Part shown: one piece after another, positions 53,416-64,000 of the stretch | Position numbering within the stretch: position 1 is the stretch's first letter | How the letters are laid out: every line of letters starts with the position of its first letter | Assembly (NCBI RefSeq): GCF_023242315.1 | Contig: NZ_JALLIY010000009.1 | Coordinates: 228,669 to 292,668 of the forward strand | Reading direction: 5' to 3' | Source of the DNA: Pseudomonas sp. MWU13-2105 | Lineage (GTDB): Bacteria > Pseudomonadota > Gammaproteobacteria > Pseudomonadales > Pseudomonadaceae | DNA length: 64,000 nucleotides | The notes under the pieces: model-generated | What the model was told of the DNA's origin: nothing | Databases searched by the model: none | Seen by the model: the letters and a program-made list of their open reading frames with translations, nothing else | Position numbers and translations under genes: made by a program

Positions 53416-54864
53416 TTAGCGCGGGAACGCGGGCGGGTTGACCCCAGCCATGTCTTCCATCACGCGAACCACCTGGCAGCTATAACCGAACTCGTTGTCG
53501 TACCAGACGTACAGGATAACACGGTTGTCATTGCAGATGGTCGCTTCGGCGTCGACCACACCGGCGTGGCGCGAACCGACGAAGTCGGTGGAGACCACTT
53601 CCTGGGAATTGACGAAGTCGATCTGCTTGTGCAGATCCGAGTGCAGCGCCATGTAGCGCAGGTACTCGTTCATCTCTTCGCGAGTGGTGGCCTTCTCGAG
53701 GTTCAGGTTGAGAATGGCCATCGACACGTTCGGCGTCGGCACCCGGATCGCGTTGCCGGTCAGCTTGCCAGCCAGCTCGGGCAGGGCCTTGGCCGCGGCA
53801 GTGGCGGCACCGGTCTCGGTGATCACCATGTTCAGCGCGGCACTGCGCCCACGACGATTGCCCTTGTGGAAGTTGTCGATCAGGTTCTGGTCGTTGGTGT
53901 ACGAGTGAACCGTTTCAACGTGTCCGTTGAGGATGCCGAACTTGTCGTTGACCGCCTTGAGCACCGGCACGATGGCGTTGGTGGTGCAGGAGGCCGCGGA
54001 AACGATCTTGTCCTCGGCGGTGATTTCGCCGTGGTTGATACCGTGCACGATGTTCTTCAGCTTGCCTTTGCCCGGTGCGGTCAGCACCACGCGATCGATA
54101 CCCGGGCAGGTCAGGTGCTGGCCCAGGCCCTCGGCGTCACGCCAGACACCGGTGTTGTCCACCAGCAGGGCATGCTTGATGCCGTACTGGGTGTAGTCCA
54201 CCTCGGTCGGGTTCTTCGCGTAGATAACCTGGATCAGGTTACCATTGGCGGTGATGGTGTTGTTTTCTTCGTCGATGGTGATGGTGCCGTTGAAGGAACC
54301 GTGCACCGAATCGCGACGCAGCAGGCTGGCGCGCTTGGTCAGGTCGTTCTCGGCGCCCTTGCGCACAACGATGGCACGCAGGCGCAGGCCGTCGCCGCCA
54401 CCGGTTTTCTCGATCAGGATACGCGCCAGCAGGCGGCCGATACGACCGAAGCCGTAGAGCACCACGTCGGTACCCTTGCGAGCGGAAGCGTTCTGCTGAC
54501 CGACCACATCGGCCAGTTCTTCGCGAACGAACTGCTCGGCGCTACGACCGTTGCCTTGCGCCTTGAATTTCACGGCCAGCTTGCCCAGGTCCACCGAAGC
54601 GGCACCCAGTTTGAGCTCGCTCATCGCCTTGAGCAGCGGGAAAGTCTCGTGGACGGACAGTTCGACATCATCGCTCTGACGATGGCGAGCAAAGCGGTGA
54701 GCCTTGAGAATCGCGATGACAGACTGGTTGATCAGGCTGCGGCCATAGATCGAACTCACCACATTGTTATTGCGGTAGAGCTGACCGATAAGCGGGATCA
54801 TCGCTTCTGCAAGCGCTTCACGATCAATCCACTCACCAAGACACTGGTCGGGCTTCTGAGTCAC
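53416..54864 (-). CDS. gapB: Glyceraldehyde-3-phosphate dehydrogenase, long form (GapB/Gap2 type)
   Basis: 482 residues. A non-canonical N-terminal extension of about 120 residues (TQKPDQCLGEWIDREALAEA onward) precedes the Rossmann start YGFGRIGRLLARIL. The catalytic cysteine is in SAASCTTNAIVP and the general base histidine in VETVHSYTND. This class in pseudomonads mainly works in the gluconeogenic direction. The GTG at 54864 is chosen because GGAAGG lies 5 bp upstream; an in-frame ATG at 54879 overlaps this ribosome-binding site. In PAO1 the matching gene is beside mfd, as here. Confidence 0.93.
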   Translation of the reverse strand: MTQKPDQCLGEWIDREALAEAMIPLIGQLYRNNNVVSSIYGRSLINQSVIAILKAHRFARHRQSDDVELSVHETFPLLKAMSELKLGAASVDLGKLAVKFKAQGNGRSAEQFVREELADVVGQQNASARKGTDVVLYGFGRIGRLLARILIEKTGGGDGLRLRAIVVRKGAENDLTKRASLLRRDSVHGSFNGTITIDEENNTITANGNLIQVIYAKNPTEVDYTQYGIKHALLVDNTGVWRDAEGLGQHLTCPGIDRVVLTAPGKGKLKNIVHGINHGEITAEDKIVSAASCTTNAIVPVLKAVNDKFGILNGHVETVHSYTNDQNLIDNFHKGNRRGRSAALNMVITETGAATAAAKALPELAGKLTGNAIRVPTPNVSMAILNLNLEKATTREEMNEYLRYMALHSDLHKQIDFVNSQEVVSTDFVGSRHAGVVDAEATICNDNRVILYVWYDNEFGYSCQVVRVMEDMAGVNPPAFPR

Positions 54865-55231
54865 GGGAACCTTCCACATGTAGGGGCTGAAAAAAGGGGC
54901 TACATTATGCCGCCGAGTGGCCCTGCGAGCAATGCGCGCCTGTCGTACATCGGCCAAGAAAAACCCTTTTGAAAAAAATGCCCCCCGCGCCAGCCCAGTA
55001 AATACGCGGCTTGCAGCCGGGTACGGAATGAGCGCTGATTGGCGACTTGTCCGTAACCCTCCAAAACATCCGGCCAATACGGCACTACATAATGGGTTGG
55101 AAAGCGCTATTTCTTGTCATAGCCACTACATTTCCCTCAATGCGTAATAGAAACAGTCTGCAACTGACAGGCGGCACCCTGGGCCGTTACAATTACCGAC
55201 TTTCGTCGCAACGCTTGGAGCTCAACCTTCC
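54865..55231. other. Divergent promoter region between the GAPDH gene and mfd
   Basis: 367 bp without a gene. It carries the GAPDH promoter candidate (54904-54932) close to the minus-strand gene. Nothing recognised in the rest; the mfd promoter is presumed in the AT-richer stretch 55100-55150. Confidence 0.55.
54904..54932 (-). promoter_or_regulatory. Candidate GAPDH promoter
   Basis: On the minus strand TTGCTC (54932-54927), 17-bp spacer, CATAAT (54909-54904). Confidence 0.5.
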
Positions 55232-58681
<3,450 letters not shown>

Positions 58682-58691
58682 AGGACGCCGT

Positions 58692-59258
58692 ATGCGCCTG
58701 ATACCCTCGCTGGCCTTGTTGTTGGTCCTGATCGCCCCGGCGGCGCTGGCCGACGAGTTGTATCAGATCGAAATGATCCTGATCCGGCAGAACCTGGAAC
58801 AACCCTTCCAGAGCCAACCGGCGCCCGAGGACTGGGCCAAGGGCGCCAAGCCGCTCACCGCCGACCAGGAGCGCACCCCCAGCCTCAACGAGATGACCGC
58901 CAAGCTGGGGGCCAGCGGCAACTATGAAGTGCTGCTGCACAAGGCCTGGCAACAGCCCTTGGGCGACCAGCCGAGCCTGGTTTCGATCACCGAAGGCCAG
59001 GAGCAGTTCGGCCAGTTCCCGGTGCAGGGCACGCTGAGTTTCACCCTCAGGCGCTTCACCGACGTGCAGGCGCAGTTCTGGGTCAACCAGTTCGACAGGA
59101 ACGGCATGGTCATTGCCAGTGAACGCCTGAACCAGACCAGCCAGACCAAGAACGGCCAACTCAATTTCCTCGATGCCGGCCACCTCGCCCTGCTGCTCAA
59201 GGTGACCTCACTCGCCGCATCGAAACGCGAAGCGCCGTCACAGAATCTCGACCAGTGA
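58692..59258 (+). CDS. CsiV-family periplasmic protein
   Basis: 188 residues with a signal peptide (MRLIPSLALLLVLIAPAALA, cut after ALA20). The mature part YQIEMILIRQN and PVQGTLSFTLRRFTDVQAQFWV (core GTLSFTLRRFTDVQ) matches CsiV, described in Vibrio as a peptidoglycan-associated protein that supports LpoA. It follows mfd closely, as PA3003 does in PAO1. The start at 58692 gives the signal peptide; an ATG at 58617 lies within mfd. Confidence 0.8.
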   Translation: MRLIPSLALLLVLIAPAALADELYQIEMILIRQNLEQPFQSQPAPEDWAKGAKPLTADQERTPSLNEMTAKLGASGNYEVLLHKAWQQPLGDQPSLVSITEGQEQFGQFPVQGTLSFTLRRFTDVQAQFWVNQFDRNGMVIASERLNQTSQTKNGQLNFLDAGHLALLLKVTSLAASKREAPSQNLDQ

Positions 59259-59265
59259 ACGTCCG

Positions 59266-61971
59266 ATGCCCTCGTCCCTGACGCCCACCCTGACGAAACC
59301 GCTTGCCGCGTCCTGGGTCAGTCGCTTCAAGGAACAGAGCCTGGAACGGGGCCGGCGCTACGCCCTGGAAAACCGCGTGAGGATCGTCCAGGCCGGCGAC
59401 AGCACCATTACCGCCAGTTGCGAAGGCTCGGGCGGTAATACCTACCGCCAGACCATTCACCTGCGCGAGTCAGCCAAAGGCACCCTGTTGGTAGTCGACG
59501 CCACCTGCACCTGCCCGGTGCGCAGTTGCTGCAAGCACACCGCCGCGGTGCTGCTGCAAGTCCAGGAAACCCTGGCCTACCCCGCCGCGGAAAAAGACGC
59601 CGAACTGCTGCAGAAACTCCAGGCCGTACTCGATGCGCGCACACCGCCGCCCTTGCCGCAACAGCGCATCGACGACCTGATGCCGGTGCCGCGGCTGTGG
59701 CTGGCGAGTATCGAATTCAGTGCCTTCGAGCCGCGCAACGGGCGCATGCAGCGCTATATCCAGCACCGCGCGGCCCTGTCCTTCGACTACCTGGGCGAAT
59801 ACGTCAGCGGACAGAAAAACGCCGATATCATCCTGCGCCAGGAACACCAGAGCCTGCGCATCAAACGCCAACTCGAAGCGGAAAAGGCCTGCCGCGAACA
59901 ACTGCGCCTGCTCGGATTCAAGATCGCCACGCGCCAGAGCAAGGCCCTGCCGGAAAGTGCCGGCGAGCTGTTCGAAATGGTCAATGACAGCGCCTGGCTG
60001 AACTTCACCCTGAACGAACTGCCCGGCCTGCGCGCCCAGGGTTGGCAATTGCAGATCGAGGAGGACTTCGGGTTCGACCTCAGCCCCGTGGAAGACTGGT
60101 ACGCCACGGTCGACGAAGCCCCCGAGCGCGACTGGTTCGACCTTGAGCTGGGGATCATCGTCAATGGCGAGCGCCTGAGCCTGCTGCCGATCCTGCTGAA
60201 CCTGGTGCGCTCGCACACCGAACTGCTCAACCCCGAGCGCCTGGCGCGGCGCCGCGACGACGAACTGATCCTGGTGAACATCCCGGCATCCCCCGGCGGC
60301 AGCCACGGGCCGCTCCAGGTCGCGCTACCCTATGGACGCCTGCGACCGGTGCTGAACACCCTGGGCGAGTTCTACCTGCAAGAGCCCGGCACCACCCGCC
60401 TGCGCCTGAGCCATGCCGATGCGACCCGGCTCAACCCGCTCGACGAGCTGTCGCTGCTGTGGGAAGGCGGTGAACAGATCCGTGGCTTCGCCCAACGGTT
60501 GCGGGATATCCGCGATTACAGCGCGGCGATCCCCGAAGGCCTCAATGCCACGCTGCGCCCCTACCAGCACGAGGGCCTGAGCTGGATGCAATCGCTCAGG
60601 CAACTGGAAGTCGGCGGCATCCTGGCCGATGACATGGGCCTGGGCAAAACCCTGCAGACCCTGGCCCACATCCTCAGTGAAAAGCAGGCCGGACGCCTGG
60701 ATCGCCCGTGCATGGTGGTGATGCCCACCAGCCTGATTCCCAACTGGCAGGACGAAGCCGCGCATTTCACCCCGCAACTCAAGGTGCTGGCGCTCTATGG
60801 GGCCGGGCGCAAGAAGCATTTCGCGCAGTTGCAGGATTACGACCTGCTGCTCACTACCTACGCCCTGCTGCCCAAGGATCTCGAACAGCTCAAGGCCCAG
60901 CCGCTGCATGTGCTGGTCCTCGACGAGGCGCAGTACATCAAGAATCCCGGCAGCAAGGCCGCCCAGGCCGCCCGTGAACTGGACGCGCGGCAACGCCTGT
61001 GCCTGAGCGGCACGCCGCTGGAAAACCACCTGGGCGAGCTCTGGTCGCTATTTCACTTCCTGCTGCCGGGCTGGCTGGGGGACGTGAAGAGCTTCAATCG
61101 CGACTATCGGACGCCGATCGAAAAACACGCCAGCGAAGTCCGCCTGCAACACCTCAACAGCCGGATCAAACCCTTCCTGCTGCGGCGCACCAAGGAACAG
61201 GTGGCCACCGAGCTGCCACCGAAGACCGAGATCATCCACTGGGTCGAACTCAACGAGGCCCAGCGCGACGTCTACGAGACCATGCGCCTGGCCATGGACA
61301 AGAAGGTCCGCGCCGAGATCACCCGCAAGGGCGTGGCCCGCAGCCAGATCATTATCCTCGAGGCGCTGCTCAAGCTGCGCCAGGTCTGTTGCGACCTGCG
61401 CCTGGTCAACGATGCGCCGCTGCCCGCGCGCGGCAGCGCCTCGGGCAAGCTCGACAGCCTGATGGAGATGCTCGAGGAATTGTTCGATGAAGGTCGGCGG
61501 ATCCTGCTGTTCTCACAGTTCACCTCGATGCTGTCGCTGATCGAGGTCGAGTTGCGTAAACGCGGGGTGGCTTATGCCCTGCTGACCGGACAGACCCGCG
61601 ACCGGCGCACACCGGTCAAGGATTTCCAGAGCGGCAAGTTGCAGATTTTCCTGATCAGTCTCAAGGCCGGCGGCGTCGGGCTGAACCTCACCGAAGCCGA
61701 TACGGTGATCCACTACGACCCGTGGTGGAACCCGGCCGCCGAGCATCAGGCCACCGACCGCGCCTACCGGATCGGCCAGGAGAAGCCGGTGTTCGTCTAC
61801 AAGATGATTGCCCGCGGCACGGTGGAAGAAAAGATCCAGCACCTGCAACAGGAAAAATCGGACCTGGCCGCCGGCGTGCTCGATGGCCGCCAGGCCGGCG
61901 ACTGGCAACTGCAGAACGACGATATCGAAGCCCTGTTCGCACCGCTGCCGGACAAGAAAGCCGGCCGTTGA
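59266..61971 (+). CDS. SWI2/SNF2 helicase-like ATPase with N-terminal SWIM zinc finger
   Basis: 901-residue DNA-dependent ATPase candidate. A SWIM zinc finger near residue 80 (CTCPVRSCCKH, CxC...CxH) is followed by a long middle region. The SNF2 motor comes next: Walker A DDMGLGKT near 455, DEAQ (VLDEAQYIKN) near 553, and motif VI QATDRAYRIGQ near 830. It resembles the HepA/RapA-type proteins only in the motor. It lies between csiV and mtnP; the start at 59266 has a weak RBS and may depend on coupling to csiV, whose stop is 7 bp upstream. Substrate and role are not known. Confidence 0.88.
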   Translation: MPSSLTPTLTKPLAASWVSRFKEQSLERGRRYALENRVRIVQAGDSTITASCEGSGGNTYRQTIHLRESAKGTLLVVDATCTCPVRSCCKHTAAVLLQVQETLAYPAAEKDAELLQKLQAVLDARTPPPLPQQRIDDLMPVPRLWLASIEFSAFEPRNGRMQRYIQHRAALSFDYLGEYVSGQKNADIILRQEHQSLRIKRQLEAEKACREQLRLLGFKIATRQSKALPESAGELFEMVNDSAWLNFTLNELPGLRAQGWQLQIEEDFGFDLSPVEDWYATVDEAPERDWFDLELGIIVNGERLSLLPILLNLVRSHTELLNPERLARRRDDELILVNIPASPGGSHGPLQVALPYGRLRPVLNTLGEFYLQEPGTTRLRLSHADATRLNPLDELSLLWEGGEQIRGFAQRLRDIRDYSAAIPEGLNATLRPYQHEGLSWMQSLRQLEVGGILADDMGLGKTLQTLAHILSEKQAGRLDRPCMVVMPTSLIPNWQDEAAHFTPQLKVLALYGAGRKKHFAQLQDYDLLLTTYALLPKDLEQLKAQPLHVLVLDEAQYIKNPGSKAAQAARELDARQRLCLSGTPLENHLGELWSLFHFLLPGWLGDVKSFNRDYRTPIEKHASEVRLQHLNSRIKPFLLRRTKEQVATELPPKTEIIHWVELNEAQRDVYETMRLAMDKKVRAEITRKGVARSQIIILEALLKLRQVCCDLRLVNDAPLPARGSASGKLDSLMEMLEELFDEGRRILLFSQFTSMLSLIEVELRKRGVAYALLTGQTRDRRTPVKDFQSGKLQIFLISLKAGGVGLNLTEADTVIHYDPWWNPAAEHQATDRAYRIGQEKPVFVYKMIARGTVEEKIQHLQQEKSDLAAGVLDGRQAGDWQLQNDDIEALFAPLPDKKAGR

Positions 61972-61999
61972 AAGCGCCTGAACCTAACGCTATTTCACG

Positions 62000-62740
62000 T
62001 TAGAGCCCCGACAGCACCCGCGCCAGTGTCGACTTCACCTGGCCCATGCCGTCATGCAGGGCCTGCTCGATCTCGGCCATGGTGATCACCGCCGTCGATT
62101 TGCCCGCCGCCGGGTTCACCACCAATGCCAGGCAGGCATAGTCCAGTTCCAGCTCGCGAGCCAGCGCGGCTTCCGGCATGCCGGTCATGCCGACGATATC
62201 GCAGCCGTCACGTTCCAGGCGGGCGATCTCGGCCACCGTCTCCAGGCGCGGCCCCTGGGTGCAGGCATAGACGCCATGGCTGCTATAGGCACACCCCTCG
62301 GCGGCCAATGCCGCAATCAGCCGTGCCCGCAGGCCTTCACTGTAGGGATAGCTGAAATCGATATGGGTCACCTGCTCCAGGTCATCGGCAAAGTAGGTGT
62401 GCTGGCGACCGCTGGTGTAGTCGATCAGTTGATGCGGCACACAGAAATGCCCGGTGCCCATCGCCGCATGAATCCCGCCCACCGCGTTGACCGCCAGGAT
62501 CGCTTCGGCCCCCGCCTGTTTCAGCGCCCAGAGGTTGGCCCGGTAGTTCACCTGATGCGGCGGAAACCGGTGCGGGTGCCCGTGACGTGCCAGGAACAGT
62601 ACTTCACGCCCGGCGTATTCACCGATCTGGATATCCGCCGAAGGGGCACCGTAGGGTGTGTCCAGCGCCAGGGACTGACGAATGCTCAAACCTTCGAGCT
62701 GGGTCAGGCCCGTGCCGCCGATAATTGCGTAAACCGTCAT
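62000..62740 (-). CDS. mtnP: S-methyl-5'-thioinosine phosphorylase
   Basis: Purine-nucleoside-phosphorylase family enzyme of 246 residues. It cleaves methylthioinosine (after deamination of methylthioadenosine), a pathway worked out in P. aeruginosa for PA3004. Visible signatures are IIGGTGLT, FLARHGHPHRFPPHQVNYRANLWAL (core RHGHPHRFPPHQVNYRAN) and GIVGMTGMPEAALARE-like GMTGMPEAALARELEL. The start at 62740 follows GAGGAA; an ATG at 62758 overlaps nagZ and is rejected. It lies 10 bp downstream of nagZ, so the two are co-transcribed. Confidence 0.93.
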   Translation of the reverse strand: MTVYAIIGGTGLTQLEGLSIRQSLALDTPYGAPSADIQIGEYAGREVLFLARHGHPHRFPPHQVNYRANLWALKQAGAEAILAVNAVGGIHAAMGTGHFCVPHQLIDYTSGRQHTYFADDLEQVTHIDFSYPYSEGLRARLIAALAAEGCAYSSHGVYACTQGPRLETVAEIARLERDGCDIVGMTGMPEAALARELELDYACLALVVNPAAGKSTAVITMAEIEQALHDGMGQVKSTLARVLSGL

Positions 62741-62750
62741 GCAAGATTCC

Positions 62751-63761
62751 TCAGTCAATCAGTTGAGCGTCTTTAAGCGCCGTCAGCGCCGACAACCAGC
62801 GTGGGTCCTGGCGATAATCCGTGCGGGCAAACCCCAGGCCACGCATCCGCTCGATGCGCGGCGACGGCGTGACCTTCAAGCGCTGGGCAGCACTCAAGGC
62901 CAGTTCGGCGGCCGCCCGGTCGTTGCACACCAGGCCCATGTCGCAACCGGCGGACAGGGCCGCCTCGATCCGACTGGCGGCATCGCCGACCACATGGGCA
63001 CCGGCCATCGACAGGTCGTCGCTGAAGATAACCCCGTCGAATTGCAGTTCGCCACGCAGGATATCCTGCAGCCAACGGCGCGAGAAACCGGCGGGTTGCG
63101 CATCGACCTGTGGATAAATCACATGGGCCGGCATCACCGCGGCGAGTTGCCGGCTCAGGCGGGCGAAAGGCAACAGGTCATTGGCGCGGATCTCATCCAG
63201 GCTGCGCTCATCGGTGGGAATCGCCACATGGGAGTCGGCCTCGGCCCAGCCATGGCCGGGGAAATGCTTGCCGGTAGCGGCCATCCCGGCGCTGTTCATG
63301 CCACGGATAAACGCCCCGGCGAGCAGCGCCGCACGTTCGGGGTCACCCTCGAAGGCGCGGCTGCCGACCACCGCGCTGCGCTGGTAGTCGAGGTCCAGGA
63401 CCGGCGCGAAGCTGAGATCCAGGCCCACCGCCAGTACCTCGGTCGCCATCAGCCAACCGCATTGCTCGGCCAGGTATTCGGCGTTCGGGTTGTCAGCCAG
63501 CGCACGCATCGCCGGCAAGCGCACGAAGCCCTGGCGCAGGCGCTGCACCCGCCCGCCTTCCTGGTCGACCGCCAGCAACAGGTCCGGGCGCACGGCGCGA
63601 ATGGCCGCGCTCAGTTCGCGGACCTGACGCGGGTGCTCGATATTGCGCGCAAAGATGATCAGTCCGCCGACTTGCGGCTGGCGCAGCAACTGGCGATCTT
63701 CAGCCGTCAGCCAGGTACCGGCGACGTCCACCATCAGGGAGCCTTGCAGGGCAGTACTCAT
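62751..63761 (-). CDS. nagZ: Beta-N-acetylhexosaminidase NagZ
   Basis: Cytoplasmic GH3 enzyme of 336 residues that removes GlcNAc from anhydro-muropeptides in cell-wall recycling, so it influences AmpC induction. Signatures are LLLAVDQEGGRVQRL, TGKHFPGHGWAEADSH (catalytic Asp/His loop) and VIFSDDLSMAGA, where Asp is the nucleophile. The start at 63761 follows AAGGA at 5 bp; the longer frame to 63830 is not family-like. Confidence 0.95.
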   Translation of the reverse strand: MSTALQGSLMVDVAGTWLTAEDRQLLRQPQVGGLIIFARNIEHPRQVRELSAAIRAVRPDLLLAVDQEGGRVQRLRQGFVRLPAMRALADNPNAEYLAEQCGWLMATEVLAVGLDLSFAPVLDLDYQRSAVVGSRAFEGDPERAALLAGAFIRGMNSAGMAATGKHFPGHGWAEADSHVAIPTDERSLDEIRANDLLPFARLSRQLAAVMPAHVIYPQVDAQPAGFSRRWLQDILRGELQFDGVIFSDDLSMAGAHVVGDAASRIEAALSAGCDMGLVCNDRAAAELALSAAQRLKVTPSPRIERMRGLGFARTDYRQDPRWLSALTALKDAQLID

Positions 63762-63917
63762 AGGAAATCCTTGGACAAGAGTGCCCGTTGTCCTCGCGAA
63801 CCGGCGCGCCGACCGCCAACACACGGGCACGGCAACGCCTTGCCATGGGCGGCGCCAGGCAAGCGGGAACGGACAAGGGAGACTTGGAACAGAAAAAAAT
63901 CAGGCATGGGCGGCAGC

Positions 63918-64000
63918 TTAGCGGATCAAGGCCGGCGCGCCCACCCGTAGCGTGCGACCGCGCACGAAAACTGCCGGCGCGGCGAGTTTTCGTACAGCCC
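63918..64000 (-). CDS. Possible C-terminal end of an unidentified gene (3' part only)
   Basis: On the minus strand the frame entering at base 64000 reads AVRKLAAPAVFVRGRTLRV and continues to TAA at 63918. The codon pattern is plausible, but only 26 residues are visible and no family is recognised. In PAO1 psrA is near this position; the sequence here gives no evidence for or against it. A 9-bp inverted repeat lies inside. Confidence 0.3.
   Translation of the reverse strand, partial: AVRKLAAPAVFVRGRTLRVGAPALIR

Overview
The window is a 64 kb piece of a fluorescent-pseudomonad chromosome (Pseudomonas fluorescens group, not P. aeruginosa). This rests on recognisable proteins, on gene blocks that follow the Pseudomonas backbone (comparisons with PAO1 order are from memory), on high GC with dense coding, and on REP-like palindromes of the type common in P. 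fluorescens genomes. No IS element, prophage, rRNA operon or CRISPR array was seen.

Layout. 1-5.4 kb: a Yej/Npp-type peptide ABC importer, 5' end cut by the window. 5.5-14 kb (minus strand): protein folding and quality control, ppiD, hupB, lon, clpX, clpP and tig. 14.4-17.2 kb: a membrane acyltransferase inserted beside a tRNA cluster (Arg-His-Leu-His, minus strand). 17.4-23 kb: folD, cysS, glnS, ppiB, lpxH. 23-28.6 kb: an accessory block with a MarR-controlled tripartite MFS efflux operon and a hicAB toxin-antitoxin pair. 28.6-33.8 kb: miaE, a tandem universal stress protein behind an ANR/FNR box, a DUF1289 protein, and acnB with a structured leader. 33.9-37.6 kb: queF and a copper-sensing block (cupredoxin, copRS). 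37.6-44.9 kb: lolCDE, a PilZ protein, a glycerophosphodiesterase, sthA and apbE. 45.2-52.7 kb: a citrate-type MHS permease and a four-gene exopolysaccharide synthesis/export operon. 53.4-63.9 kb: a GAPDH, mfd, csiV, a SWIM/SNF2 helicase, mtnP and nagZ.

The strongest candidate for a less-described system is the minus-strand operon 52736-46641. It encodes a HlyD-type adaptor, a secreted toroid-like protein, a cellulose-synthase-like GT2 with a C-terminal PilZ-like region, and a NodT/TolC-like outer-membrane lipoprotein. It looks like a complete beta-glucan synthesis and export machine without BcsB or BcsC. It lies where PAO1 carries nqrABCDEF, and the flanking apbE has lost its usual partners. 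An AT-rich region of about 680 bp with two dyads lies upstream.

Regulatory and RNA signals read directly include: a 16-bp perfect inverted repeat with nested stems in the acnB leader; a tRNA-like folded element followed by a terminator between hupB and ppiD; MarR-type palindromes inside a near-consensus promoter; an ANR box at the activator position of the stress-protein gene; a CopR box between the cupredoxin gene and copRS; and a sigma-32-like promoter before lon. Whether they function is inference.
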